Assembly: GCA_013815465.1 (NCBI GenBank)
Contig: JACDGE010000016.1
Location: 1 to 35,945, forward strand
Direction: 5' to 3'
DNA length: 35,945 nt
DNA from: Alphaproteobacteria bacterium
GTDB lineage: Bacteria; Pseudomonadota; Alphaproteobacteria; UBA9655
Part shown: positions 9,817 to 18,713 of the stretch, piece by piece
Layout of the letters: the number at the start of each line of letters is the position of its first letter
Position numbering within the stretch: position 1 is the first letter of the stretch
Position numbers and translations under genes: made by a program
Notes under the pieces: model-generated
What the model saw: only the letters and a program-made list of their open reading frames with translations
Databases searched by the model: none
Told to the model about the DNA's origin: nothing

Positions 9817-11482
9817 GATAAGCTCTTTACGAAAACTTATGAAAGACCAAGGTCTATCCGCGCTTCTGATTCCCCGCACCGATGAATTCCAAAGCGAAGA
9901 TATTGCTCCTCGGGCTCAAAGGCTTGCGTGGCTTACAGGATTCTCGGGCTCGGCTGGCTTTGCGGTCATCACGAATGATAAAGCTGCTTTCTTTACGGAT
10001 GGGCGTTATATTTTACAAGCTAAGGAAGAAGTTTCATCTTTCTATGAACACTATAATATTTCTGAAAAATCTCCTTTTCAATGGGTTATGGAAAATCTGT
10101 CTGCTCATGAAAAAATTGGCTATGACCCTTGGCTTTTTACAGAGCCCCAACTCATTAAATATGATCGGCCTCGGGTTGCGTTATCGTCCAACCCTATCGA
10201 TGAATTGTGGCGTGACCGCCCTGAATCTCCTGATAATCCTCTACGTCTTCATCCTTTAGAATATGCAGGTGAGAGTGATGAAGCCAAACGTATGCGTATC
10301 GCCACATCTCTAAAAGCGGACCAACTCTTGATGACAGCCTGCGATTCGATTGCCTGGCTTTTGAATATCAGGGGAAATGATGCACCCCATACGCCGATCG
10401 TTCATAGTATCTGCTTGTTAAACAAGGATGGCACCTATGACCTCTTCGTAGATCTTCAGAAAGTTAAGGATGAGGTTTTGACGATCCTACAAGAGACTGG
10501 AGGGACACTTATTGATATCTCTCAGGTTTTACTTCATATAGGGAAGATGAGCGGATCCTGCCAGATTGACCCTCACACCACACCGATGATTTTGCTGCAA
10601 ACCATGGAGCAAGCGGGGGTCAAAATTATTCGAGAACGAGATCCCTGTCTTTTACCCAAAGCCCTTAAAAATCCTGTTGAACTCAAGGGAGCCCGGGATG
10701 CCCATGTCCAAGATGGGATTGCCCTATGCCGCTTTTTTGACTGGCTTCATGCTCAGCCCTTAGAGGGGGAAACGACTGAGTTATCAGCGGCCAAAAAACT
10801 TCATGACTTTCGAAAAGAAGGATATCTTTTTCAAGATCTTAGTTTTAACACGATCTCTGGTTTTGCTGCCCATGGAGCGATCATTCATTATAATGTAACG
10901 GCAAAATCCGATATTCCTCTCAGGCGGGGGGAGCTTTATCTAGTGGATTCTGGTGGGCAATATTTAACAGGAACGACCGATGTGACCCGCACCATCGCTT
11001 TGGGCGATCCAACCGCTGAACAAAAAGACCGCTACACCCGCGTGCTGAAAGGCCATATCGCACTTGCTCAAGCCATTTTTCCACAGGGCACTACCGGCGC
11101 ACAATTGGACGTTCTTGCACGTCAGTTTTTATGGCAAGTTGGCTGCGATTATGACCATGGTACAGGCCATGGGGTGGGTAGCTATCTGACTCTTCATGAA
11201 GGGCCGCAGGGCATTTCTAAACGAGCCTCCGATGTACCTTTAATGCCCGGAATGATCCTTTCCAATGAGCCGGGTTATTATAAGGAAGGGGCGTATGGCA
11301 TCCGAATTGAAAACCTGATGGCCGTTGTTGCACTCCCTCATTTGCCGGGATTTTATGGATTTGAGACCATAACCTTAGCCCCCCTCGATTTGATGCTTAT
11401 TGAGGATAGCAAGCTATGTGATCAAGAACGAGCATGGGTTATGGATTATCATGAACGAATTCGGAGAATCCTCAAATTATAG
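9809..11482 (+). CDS. Aminopeptidase P family metallopeptidase (Xaa-Pro aminopeptidase), long form
   Basis: Removes N-terminal residues that precede proline; a cytoplasmic M24B metallopeptidase. The five metal ligands are visible at D380, D391, H454, E487 and E501 (in SGG, GTTDVT, GTGHGVG, NEPGYY and IRIEN). Spacing agrees with the known family pattern. At 557 residues it belongs to the longer form with two creatinase-like N-terminal domains, as in eukaryotic XPNPEP1 and many alphaproteobacteria, not the 440-residue E. coli PepP. It overlaps prmA by 8 bp and converges on the dciA-like gene 9 bp away. Confidence 0.93.
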   Translation: MDKISSLRKLMKDQGLSALLIPRTDEFQSEDIAPRAQRLAWLTGFSGSAGFAVITNDKAAFFTDGRYILQAKEEVSSFYEHYNISEKSPFQWVMENLSAHEKIGYDPWLFTEPQLIKYDRPRVALSSNPIDELWRDRPESPDNPLRLHPLEYAGESDEAKRMRIATSLKADQLLMTACDSIAWLLNIRGNDAPHTPIVHSICLLNKDGTYDLFVDLQKVKDEVLTILQETGGTLIDISQVLLHIGKMSGSCQIDPHTTPMILLQTMEQAGVKIIRERDPCLLPKALKNPVELKGARDAHVQDGIALCRFFDWLHAQPLEGETTELSAAKKLHDFRKEGYLFQDLSFNTISGFAAHGAIIHYNVTAKSDIPLRRGELYLVDSGGQYLTGTTDVTRTIALGDPTAEQKDRYTRVLKGHIALAQAIFPQGTTGAQLDVLARQFLWQVGCDYDHGTGHGVGSYLTLHEGPQGISKRASDVPLMPGMILSNEPGYYKEGAYGIRIENLMAVVALPHLPGFYGFETITLAPLDLMLIEDSKLCDQERAWVMDYHERIRRILKL

Positions 11483-11491
11483 AGAACCACT

Positions 11492-11962
11492 CTACCTCCG
11501 ACAAATTGCCTCGCCAAGCTTCTCAAGATAGCCCTTTAAATCTGGATCACTAACTCCTTGCATTTGTTGCGCCAGCCATTCTTTTTCCTCCTGCGCAAGA
11601 GGAGGGATGGTTTTTTCAGGCTCAACCATGGGGGGGGTAAAACCATGATTCATCTGTAGTTTGGAAATCGCTTTATATCCAAAAAAAGTATTAACATGCT
11701 CTAAAATGACGCCTTGGGAGTAATGAATAAAAAGAGAGCTTGAAGAAGTTACACTTAAGTAGAGAGTCCCCTCACCCTTTTTCCCTTTGGGAAACGTTAT
11801 TCTCTCTGGAAGGGCAAGATTAGCGAAACGATCACCTACAATTTGCGCCCAGTGAGTAATAATTTTCCCTTCCATAAGTCCCCGTGCCTTAAAGACGGGC
11901 TTAACAATTGCTTGTGTATAAAATCCTATGCGACTAGGACGGTATTTGTTAAAGTTATTCAT
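11492..11962 (-). CDS. DUF721 / DciA-like protein
   Basis: 156 residues. The segment from about 28 to 105 (KARGLMEGKIITHWAQIVGD, then a basic strand-rich stretch TLYLSVTSSS and a helix HVNTFFGYKAI) matches the DUF721 pattern. The family includes DciA, a loader of the replicative helicase DnaB, but many alphaproteobacterial members are uncharacterised. The C-terminal third is rich in Pro and Glu (VEPEKTIPPLAQEEKEW). It is divergent from mutY with 35 bp between them, an arrangement seen in other alphaproteobacteria. Role in replication is inference from family. Confidence 0.8.
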   Translation of the reverse strand: MNNFNKYRPSRIGFYTQAIVKPVFKARGLMEGKIITHWAQIVGDRFANLALPERITFPKGKKGEGTLYLSVTSSSSLFIHYSQGVILEHVNTFFGYKAISKLQMNHGFTPPMVEPEKTIPPLAQEEKEWLAQQMQGVSDPDLKGYLEKLGEAICRR

Positions 11963-11997
11963 AATCTCATACTATAATCTTTTAAGGGTAGCGGAAA

Positions 11998-12984
11998 GTG
12001 TTTTCAGGGAAGCTGTTAAAATGGTATGCAAAAGCCCAACGCAAACTCCCCTGGCGCACAGACGTCAAAAACCCTTACCACACATGGTTAAGTGAAATTA
12101 TGTTGCAGCAAACAACGGTTGCAACAGTTATTCCCTATTTCAATGCCTTTATTAAAAGATGGCCCACGGTTCAGGACTTGTGTAGTGCATCTCTCGATGA
12201 AGTCCTGACCCAATGGCAAGGCCTGGGATATTACTCTCGAGCCCGCAACCTTCACAAATGCGCTCAAATTTTGGCGAAGGGATTCCCATCAACGGAAGAG
12301 GACCTCCTGAAACTTCCCGGCATTGGACCTTATACAGCGGCGGCCATTTCTTCCATCGCCTTTGATGAGCAAGCAGCAGCCGTTGACGGCAATGTGGTTC
12401 GGGTCATAAGTCGCTATTTTGCCATAGCCACCCTTAAGCCTACTTTAGAGATCAGGGAAAGGGTTAAAACCCTTTTGCCTACTGAAAAAAATGGGGATTT
12501 TACCCAAGCCTTAATGGAATTTGGGGCTCTGTTGTGCCGTCCAAAGAATCCTCTCTGCATAACCTGTCCTCTTCAGAGTGGCTGTCAAGCTTATATGCAG
12601 GGTAAGACGGAAAACTACCCGATGAAGGCCCCTAAGCGAAAGCTACCCACTCGCTATGCCACAGCTTTTATTTTAAGACGGGAGGATGGAGCAATTTTAC
12701 TGAGAAAGCGTCCCCTTCAGGGGCTACTGGGAGGAATGATGGAAGTCCCCTCAACTCCCTGGGTAGAAGAAAAGGATCAAGCAGATTGGAGCGGACCTAT
12801 TGTTCGGCACACGTTTACCCATTTCCATTTTGAAGTGAGAGTACAGCTTGTAACTGACTTGGAAGCTGTTGAAGGAGTGTGGGTTTATCCACAGGATTTG
12901 AAAAACTATGCCCTTCCAACTGTAATGAAGAAGATTATTGCGAGTGGTTTTAATAAAGAGTCATTGCACTCCTTTGTAGAATGA
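11998..12984 (+). CDS. mutY: Adenine DNA glycosylase MutY
   Basis: Removes adenine mispaired with 8-oxoguanine. The helix-hairpin-helix is LLKLPGIGPYTAA (103-115), the catalytic aspartate is D130 in AVDGNVVRV, and the general acid E33 lies in LSEIMLQQT. Four cysteines at 180, 187, 190 and 196 (C-6-C-2-C-5-C) bind the 4Fe-4S cluster. A NUDIX-like domain recognising 8-oxoG follows from about 215. 328 residues is slightly short because the C-terminal domain is compact. The start is a GTG; a TATAAT at 11973-11978 only 20 nt before suggests a short leader. The stop overlaps a tiny downstream reading frame by ATGA. Confidence 0.96.
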   Translation: MFSGKLLKWYAKAQRKLPWRTDVKNPYHTWLSEIMLQQTTVATVIPYFNAFIKRWPTVQDLCSASLDEVLTQWQGLGYYSRARNLHKCAQILAKGFPSTEEDLLKLPGIGPYTAAAISSIAFDEQAAAVDGNVVRVISRYFAIATLKPTLEIRERVKTLLPTEKNGDFTQALMEFGALLCRPKNPLCITCPLQSGCQAYMQGKTENYPMKAPKRKLPTRYATAFILRREDGAILLRKRPLQGLLGGMMEVPSTPWVEEKDQADWSGPIVRHTFTHFHFEVRVQLVTDLEAVEGVWVYPQDLKNYALPTVMKKIIASGFNKESLHSFVE

Positions 12985-13076
12985 TGAAATTAAGTTTACC
13001 AGGTATCGCCTATTTATTTTTTATTTCTATTTTATGCGTTTTTTTGCCGGTTCCGAGCGAGGAATCATTAATTTAA
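12981..13076 (+). CDS. Possible 31-residue membrane peptide coupled to mutY
   Basis: The ATG overlaps the mutY stop as ATGA. The frame reads a Lys, then an uninterrupted hydrophobic stretch (AYLFFISILCVFLPV) and a short acidic tail ending in SEESLI. It looks like a lone signal anchor or the front of a lost secreted protein. Only the coupling and hydropathy support it; no ribosome site of its own is obvious. It may be chance. Confidence 0.25.
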   Translation: MMKLSLPGIAYLFFISILCVFLPVPSEESLI

Positions 13077-13179
13077 GGGCTCCCTCGGAAAAGATCACTG
13101 ACTCTTTCTTTTCATCTAGCTCATGGGAGAGCTTTATGGAACGATAAAAGACGTCATAATTCTGGTGAGCGATATAAAA

Positions 13180-13310
13180 TAGGCCTCTTTCGAAACTCTA
13201 TATACTACCCTAAAGTTGTCATGCTGAACTTGTTTCAGCATCTAAAAGAGATCCCGAAACAAGTGGGGGATGACAGAGTGGTAGCGAGAATGAGTTTTGA
13301 AAGAGGTCTA
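13180..13310. mobile_element. MITE-like palindromic element, copy A
   Basis: A 131-bp element bounded by inverted ends TAGGCCTCTTTCGAAACT and AGTTTTGAAAGAGGTCTA, with TA at both outer edges. Inside are two inverted half-sites, GTCATGCTGAACTTGTTTCA and the complement-like TCCCGAAACAAG...GGATGAC. The reverse complement of 14493-14625 matches it almost along its length. No transposase is encoded. Ends and the TA edges recall IS5- or IS630-type elements, but the family is not certain. Confidence 0.8.
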
Positions 13311-13321
13311 AGGTTTCCCCT

Positions 13322-13358
13322 AACTTAAAAAGAAAAGGGAGAGATCTTGCGATCTCTC
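13322..13358 (-). terminator. Rho-independent terminator of the histidine-rich gene
   Basis: On the minus strand an 8-bp perfect stem GAGAGATC/GATCTCTC with loop GCAA (13339-13358) is followed by CCTTTTCTTTTTAAG. It begins 20 bp after the stop of the histidine-rich gene. Confidence 0.85.
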
Positions 13359-13378
13359 TCTATTTCCCTATTAGTTAT

Positions 13379-14065
13379 TTACTCTATAGTCTGAGGAGCA
13401 GCCGACATTCCTTCTTCCGTTGGCATGCCTTCTTTGTCCATTTCACCATGGGCTGCTGGGGCTTTATGCATTTTTTTGTCAGCGTGGTGATGGGCTTTCT
13501 TGGCCTTATGATGATGACCATGCTTATGCATGCCCTTATGACCTCTATGATGATCCCTATTTTGCATACGCTCAGAACCTATTTGAACTGGATATACTTC
13601 ATGAGGCGTCATGTTTTCGCGGTCAATATACACCTTATGGGGGTGTGCTTGGCTAGGATACCAATAAGCTCCATGCTGTGAATGGGCTGTATACCCGGGT
13701 AGCATGTTAGCTTGTGCGTGGGGATACCAAAAATATCCTTCATGCCAAATGTAGCAATGCTCTTGGTTACCTTGATAGTATTCTCGTTGACATGCATTAA
13801 ATGCAGGCGCATTCACCAGAGGATAGTTTACATAAACCGCCAATGCATGTTGACCGTGATGACCATGGAATCTATGAGCATGCTTGTGGCCGTGATGCTT
13901 GTGCGCATGGTGTTTGTGATGATGAGGACCGTTTTCTTTCCTCGCCATCTCATGTGCTGATGCACCTTCCTTCATTTCAGTTGACTTCTTGTGCGCATCT
14001 ACATTTGCATATGCATTCCCAAGAAGGGCAATGGCTGAAACTGTCGCTATAACAAAATTTTTCAT
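13379..14065 (-). CDS. Secreted histidine-rich protein, probable metal binder
   Basis: 228 residues, of which 38 are histidine. The N-terminus is a signal peptide (hydrophobic 4-17, then NAYA at about 20). Two His/Lys-rich blocks lie at 46-73 (HHHKHHAHKHHGHKHAH) and 172-206. Between them is a His-poor, aromatic domain (about 76-160) with NYPLVNAPAFNACQREYYQG, CYIWHEGYFWYPHAQAN and GAYWYPSQAHP, and two cysteines at 92 and 104. The blocks should bind Ni, Zn, Cu or Co; storage, scavenging or host-facing roles are all possible. The gene has its own terminator and lies between two inverted MITE copies, which suggests it could have moved as a unit. The family is not recognised. Confidence 0.8.
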   Translation of the reverse strand: MKNFVIATVSAIALLGNAYANVDAHKKSTEMKEGASAHEMARKENGPHHHKHHAHKHHGHKHAHRFHGHHGQHALAVYVNYPLVNAPAFNACQREYYQGNQEHCYIWHEGYFWYPHAQANMLPGYTAHSQHGAYWYPSQAHPHKVYIDRENMTPHEVYPVQIGSERMQNRDHHRGHKGMHKHGHHHKAKKAHHHADKKMHKAPAAHGEMDKEGMPTEEGMSAAPQTIE

Positions 14066-14201
14066 GGAACCTCCGTATTATTTTGTTGTTTGAAGATACA
14101 TTTGCATTCATACAAAACATATGGTGCAAATCTCCTTTAAATAGAGAATAACAACAAAAAGATTAAAATTTGATTAATGACCGAATCTTATTTTTCTAAA
14201 A

Positions 14202-14456
14202 TTATTTTCCTAAAGGAATACGAATGCCTAACTGAGGAACGATCGGGAGATATTTATCTGCAGGCAAATGATTTTCAATAGGTTTTTCGACAGGCGGCAT
14301 ATAGTCATATTTTGGCCTTTTCTTGTCCGGGTTTGCTTTCACGATAATCTCTGAATCAGAAAAAGAGGAGCAGGCAGTTATGCCAATACCCATAAGCCCA
14401 ATTAAAAAAAATTTTAACACTTCTCTTCTACCTTTTTTAGTCTGATTCTTGCCCAC
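14202..14456 (-). CDS. Small lipoprotein
   Basis: 84 residues with a basic start (GKNQTKKGRREV), a hydrophobic stretch (15-26) and a lipobox ITAC with the acylated cysteine at 29. The mature part is a short, proline- and lysine-rich chain (KRPKYDYMPPVEKPIENH) with no fold that I recognise. The listed start is a GTG without a clear Shine-Dalgarno. MITE copy B ends 37 bp upstream, so transcription may begin within or beyond the element. Direction and spacing (136 bp) allow cotranscription with the histidine-rich gene. Envelope location is inferred from the lipobox. Confidence 0.65.
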   Translation of the reverse strand: MGKNQTKKGRREVLKFFLIGLMGIGITACSSFSDSEIIVKANPDKKRPKYDYMPPVEKPIENHLPADKYLPIVPQLGIRIPLGK

Positions 14457-14492
14457 AATTCAATTTGCTTTGCTACGGAGCAGTGATATATT

Positions 14493-14625
14493 GGACCTCT
14501 TTCGAAACTTATTATCGCTACCACTCCACTGTCATCCCGAACTTGTTTCAGGATCTCTTTTAGATGCTGAAACAAGTTCAGCATGACAACTTTAGGGGAG
14601 TATAGAGAGTTTCGAAAGAGGTCTA
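14493..14625. mobile_element. MITE-like palindromic element, copy B
   Basis: A 133-bp element in the opposite orientation to copy A at 13180-13310. It has ends GGACCTCTTTCGAAACTT and GAGTTTCGAAAGAGGTCTA and the same inner half-sites, TCATCCCGAACTTGTTTCAG and CTGAAACAAGTTCAGCATGA, which can fold into a long hairpin. The inner half-site belongs to a motif common in bacterial intergenic repeats, which gives spurious peptides such as VMLNLFQHL. Confidence 0.8.
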
Positions 14626-14732
14626 TTTTACTAAAAATTTGAGCATGAGGGATGATACTGTCTGATATTTTAATCGTTCTTGTCATGAGTCGATCACTCC
14701 TCTTCATTATGTTTCATAATGCAACTCTCGCC

Positions 14733-16124
14733 CTAAACCAAGAAAAGGCTTGCGAGCCCTAAAAACGTTGCAAAACCTAATAAATCGGTGGTTGTTGTTA
14801 GAAAAGGACCGGCACTAATAGCAGGATCCATACCCATTCTATCAATAACAATCGGCAATATAGCCCCCCCTACGGCGGCCCATATCATATTAAGAATTAA
14901 GGCACACCCTAGAACCATTCCTAAGGCAGGGTCAGAAAACCAAAAGGCTGCAATTGACCCCATCATCGCACCAAAGACAACGCCATTAATAAGGCCCACA
15001 AAGGTTTCTTTCCAAATCGCTCGCTTCATATTAGACCCACCGAGTTCACGATTGGCAATAGCCCTTACAGTAACGGTCACGACTTGCATCCCTGCATTTC
15101 CACTCATTGCAGCACTTATGGGCATGAGAACAGCAAGAGCGACCATTTTTTCAATTGTATGTTGAAATTGAGAAATAACCGTCACAGCCATTAAGGTGTT
15201 TAAAAGTGTAATCATTAGCCAGCCAATGCGAGAATAGGAGGTACTTAAAAGAGGTTCAAAAAAGTCCGATTCGTTTACCCGCGCGAGATGCATAATATCT
15301 TCTTCAGCGGCTTCTTCGATCACATCTACCACATCATCAATGGTAATCATCCCTATTACACGGCCTTTCCCATCCACAACAGGGGCTGAAACAAGACCAT
15401 ACTTACGAAACAGCAACGCCACTTCTTCCGTGTCCATTAAGGCAGGAATACGCTTAATATCAGTGGACATAATATCTGTGATTTTTGTAGAGGGAGATTG
15501 GCGCAATAAAAAACTTAAAGGAACGCCTCCCAAAGGGATCCGATTGCTATCAACAACAAAAAGATCGTAAAATTTTTCTGGTATATTTTTTTCGCGAGGA
15601 ATGTAATCGATTGTTTCTTTGACAATCCAGGTACTAGGCACACAAACCACTTCTCGCTGCATCAAACGAGCGGCGCTATCTTCTGGATAGTTGAGGACTT
15701 CCTCTAAAATGAGACGCTCACCCGCCGGAATAGAATCGAGGATTTCTTTCTGTTGTTGCTCGTCTAAATCTTCAATGACAGCAACAGCTTCATCGCTCTT
15801 GAGACCTGTGATTGCCTCTGCGATCTCTTGGGTCCCTAATTGTTCAACAACTTCTTCACAAACAGTTTCATTAAGATAATAAAGAATATCAGGATCAAAA
15901 TGAGGACGTAAGTGTTCAATCAACTGATGGCGTAAGTTGGGAGAAAGATATTCAATAACAATAGCTACATCTGCTGCATGGAGAGGTTCGATAAGACGCT
16001 CAACGCGTGCCTCGTCAGCATTTTCAAGAGCGTCCTCAAGGGCACGGATGGTTTCTTGTGACACGCCATAAAGAGCTTCATTCTCTCCATGTTCTTGGGT
16101 CTGGAAATGCTCTTTTTCAATCAT
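14733..16124 (-). CDS. mgtE: Magnesium transporter MgtE
   Basis: 463 residues, standard length. MgtE is a Mg2+-gated Mg2+ channel in the inner membrane. Domains in order: MgtE N superhelical domain (about 30-135, with repeated LxxxxxxEVVEQL- and DEAVAVIEDLDEQQ-type helices), tandem CBS domains (about 140-265, with VVDGKGRVIGMITIDDVVDV) and five membrane helices from about 290, including the PISAAMSGNAGMQVVTVTVR pore segment. The gene ends close to the MITE-bearing gap and follows maeB by 6 bp on the same strand, so the two are probably cotranscribed. Confidence 0.95.
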   Translation of the reverse strand: MIEKEHFQTQEHGENEALYGVSQETIRALEDALENADEARVERLIEPLHAADVAIVIEYLSPNLRHQLIEHLRPHFDPDILYYLNETVCEEVVEQLGTQEIAEAITGLKSDEAVAVIEDLDEQQQKEILDSIPAGERLILEEVLNYPEDSAARLMQREVVCVPSTWIVKETIDYIPREKNIPEKFYDLFVVDSNRIPLGGVPLSFLLRQSPSTKITDIMSTDIKRIPALMDTEEVALLFRKYGLVSAPVVDGKGRVIGMITIDDVVDVIEEAAEEDIMHLARVNESDFFEPLLSTSYSRIGWLMITLLNTLMAVTVISQFQHTIEKMVALAVLMPISAAMSGNAGMQVVTVTVRAIANRELGGSNMKRAIWKETFVGLINGVVFGAMMGSIAAFWFSDPALGMVLGCALILNMIWAAVGGAILPIVIDRMGMDPAISAGPFLTTTTDLLGFATFLGLASLFLV

Positions 16125-16130
16125 TTTGCA

Positions 16131-18425
16131 TTAGCTTTGAGCAGAATGAGAGTTGGTGGCGGCATTTTGAGCATCCACCACAGCAAATGCCGTCATATTA
16201 AAGATTCCCCGGGTCGTGACAGAGGGGGTCAAAATATGAATAGGTTTTTTAGGCCCTAATAAAATAGGTCCTATGGGTTGGCCATCGGCGAGAATTTTAA
16301 CCATATTCAAAGCAATGTTAGCCGTATCTAAATTAGGCATAATCAAAAGGTTAGCCATTCCTCTTAGCTCTGAACCTGGAAAAGCTTTGGTACGGATCAG
16401 TTCGCTCAGAGCTGAATCTGCATGCATTTCACCTTCAACCTCTAAGTCAGGAGAAAGGAATTTAATTTTTTCCAGGGCTTGGCGCATTTTTAAGACGGAT
16501 TCACCATGGGCAGATCCAAAGTTAGAATAAGACAATAAAGCTAGCTTAGGCAAAATGCCAAATTTACGAACCTGAGCGGCAGCCATGATCGCCATTTCAG
16601 CCAATTGAGAAGCTGTGGGGTCTTGATTGACATAGGGATCACAAAAGAAAAAGGATCCTTTTTCCAGGATCATGACGCTCATAGAGGCCGCGACTTCTAA
16701 GTTTTCCTTAAGACCAACAATATCTAAAATGGATTCCAGGTGATGACCATAGCGGCCGTCTGGACCACAAAGAGCAGCATCAGCCTCTCCAAAGTGAACC
16801 ATGAGGCTAGCAATAACAGACGTATTCGTGCGTAAAACAGTCTTCGCATAGCCAGGAGAAACGCCATTGCGTGCCATCAAACGATGATATTCTGTCCAAT
16901 ATTGATGATAGCGGGAATCTTTTTGAGGATCAACAAGTTCAAAATCCCGATCTAGTTCCAAACGAAGATTCAAGAGGTTAATGCGTTTTTCGATGACTTC
17001 GCGCCTTCCAATAAAGATGGGTCGCGCAATCCCCTCTTCAAGGACGTGTTGAGCAGCCGTCAAAACCCGTTCGTCTTCGCCTTCCGCATAGACGATACGA
17101 AGTGGCATGGCCTTTGCACGACTAAAAATAGGCTTCATAATTAAACTTGAACGGTATACAAACTCAGAAAGGGTTTGCTTATAAGCCTCTATATCTTGAA
17201 GTGGGCGGGTTGCAACCCCTGTAGCCATGGCGGCTTGCGCTACCGCTAGAGGTAGTTCGATGACCAATCGAGGATCAAAGGGTTTAGGGATAATATAATT
17301 AGGACCAAACAGAAGATCTTCTTGGGTATAAATTGAGGCAACCACATCAGAAGGATCGCGGTGTGTCAGATCAGCAAGGGCGTGCACACAAGCCAGTTTC
17401 ATCTCTTCATTGATGGTTGTCGCCCCAACATCTAAAGCACCCCTAAAAATAAAGGGAAAACACAAAACATTATTCACTTGATTCGGATAATCCGAACGAC
17501 CGGTAGCTATAATGGCGTCCGAGCGAACCGCGCTGACTTCTTCCGGTAAAATTTCAGGGATAGGGTTGGCCAGGGCGAAAATGATAGGTTGGCCTGCCAT
17601 AGTGGCCACCATCTCAGGTTTTACAACCCCACCAGCGGAAAGCCCTAAAAAGATATCTGCACCTTTAAGGGCTTCTTCAAGAGTTCGGGCACTCCCCTTC
17701 GTTGCATATTTTTCTTTATAAGGATCCATTTTTTCTTTGCGACCCCGATAAACCACACCTGCTTGATCTATGATGGTAATATGTTCTTTTTTCAGTCCCA
17801 AACCGACGAGAATATCCAGGCAGGCAAGGGCCGCAGCGCCTGCCCCCGAAGTAACCAGTTTAACCTCTTGAATGTCTTTTTTGACAAGCTTAAGCGCATT
17901 GAGCGTGGCTGCACCAACAATGATGGCCGTTCCGTGTTGATCGTCATGAAAGACTGGAATGTTAAGACGCTTTTTGAGTTCTTGCTCAACATAAAAACAC
18001 TCGGGGGCTTTAATATCTTCCAGATTAATACCACCAAAAGTGGGTTCTAGGCTTGCAATAATATCAACAAGTTTGATGGGATCAAGTTCATTAATCTCGA
18101 TATCAAAAACGTCAATCCCCGCAAATTTTTTAAAGAGGACAGCTTTTCCTTCCATCACCGGTTTTGCAGCCAAAGGACCAATATTTCCCAGGCCTAAAAC
18201 GGCAGTGCCATTTGAAACAACCGCCACAAGATTAGCACGGGCTGTAAGAAAGGCCGCTTGGTGCGGATCATTTTGAATGGCTTCGCTAACGGCTGCCACG
18301 CCGGGTGAGTATGCAAGCGCTAAATCTTCTTGGGTGGAAAGAGGCTTAGTCGCCACAATTTTTAGCTTACCAGGAGGGTTATGCCGATGATAATCAAGTG
18401 CCCGTTGGTAAAGAGTTTTCTTCAA
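16131..18425 (-). CDS. maeB: NADP-dependent malic enzyme with C-terminal phosphotransacetylase-like domain
   Basis: 764 residues, matching the large MaeB type. It converts malate to pyruvate and CO2 with NADP reduction. The malic-enzyme half (1 to about 425) has [32 protein letters not shown], the catalytic [13 protein letters not shown] and a dinucleotide-binding [20 protein letters not shown]. The C-terminal half (about 435-755) resembles phosphate acetyltransferase ([30 protein letters not shown]) and is regulatory in known MaeB enzymes. For a host-dependent cell this is a main link between C4 acids and pyruvate, and a source of NADPH. Confidence 0.96.
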   Translation of the reverse strand: MKKTLYQRALDYHRHNPPGKLKIVATKPLSTQEDLALAYSPGVAAVSEAIQNDPHQAAFLTARANLVAVVSNGTAVLGLGNIGPLAAKPVMEGKAVLFKKFAGIDVFDIEINELDPIKLVDIIASLEPTFGGINLEDIKAPECFYVEQELKKRLNIPVFHDDQHGTAIIVGAATLNALKLVKKDIQEVKLVTSGAGAAALACLDILVGLGLKKEHITIIDQAGVVYRGRKEKMDPYKEKYATKGSARTLEEALKGADIFLGLSAGGVVKPEMVATMAGQPIIFALANPIPEILPEEVSAVRSDAIIATGRSDYPNQVNNVLCFPFIFRGALDVGATTINEEMKLACVHALADLTHRDPSDVVASIYTQEDLLFGPNYIIPKPFDPRLVIELPLAVAQAAMATGVATRPLQDIEAYKQTLSEFVYRSSLIMKPIFSRAKAMPLRIVYAEGEDERVLTAAQHVLEEGIARPIFIGRREVIEKRINLLNLRLELDRDFELVDPQKDSRYHQYWTEYHRLMARNGVSPGYAKTVLRTNTSVIASLMVHFGEADAALCGPDGRYGHHLESILDIVGLKENLEVAASMSVMILEKGSFFFCDPYVNQDPTASQLAEMAIMAAAQVRKFGILPKLALLSYSNFGSAHGESVLKMRQALEKIKFLSPDLEVEGEMHADSALSELIRTKAFPGSELRGMANLLIMPNLDTANIALNMVKILADGQPIGPILLGPKKPIHILTPSVTTRGIFNMTAFAVVDAQNAATNSHSAQS

Positions 18426-18486
18426 GCCGCCCTCCTCTTTTTGAACACTTCAGTGTACTCTATTTAACGATAGATATAAATAATTA

Positions 18487-18573
18487 TGGTGCGGTCGAGA
18501 AGACTCGAACTTCCACAGGGTTTCCCCCACAGCGACCTCAACGCTGCGCGTCTACCAATTCCGCCACGACCGC
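18487..18573 (-). tRNA. tRNA-Leu (GAG)
   Basis: Eighty-seven bases including an encoded CCA. The acceptor arm GCGGTCG pairs with CGACCGC; the anticodon stem CAGCG/CGCTG encloses TTGAGGT, anticodon GAG. A long variable arm (TGTGGGGGAAACCCTGTG region) marks it as a class II leucine tRNA. The T-arm reads GTTCGAGTC. It sits upstream of maeB on the same strand. Confidence 0.96.
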
Positions 18574-18713
18574 ATATTTTGTGGTTTTTATTCCATGATA
18601 GTGTCCATGAGATAACAAATCTCTGCGTTAGATGCAAGGGTTCAATTTTTTATTCTCTCTCCCCCCAACATTAGAGGAGGGGAAAAGAAATTTTGAATTA
18701 GCCAAACAGCCTC

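Noticed and set aside
13420-14052. Plus-strand frames opposite the histidine-rich gene
   Set aside because: They are antisense echoes of His/Lys codons (Met/Cys/Val-rich text) with no ribosome sites.
13180-14625. CRISPR-like or toxin-antitoxin arrangement
   Set aside because: Only two inverted copies of one element, no direct-repeat array with spacers, and the genes inside have signal peptides or a lipobox, not toxin or antitoxin features.
14414-14707. 97-codon minus-strand frame containing VMLNLFQHL
   Set aside because: This peptide is the known translation of a dispersed intergenic palindrome; the frame runs through MITE copy B and is not a gene.
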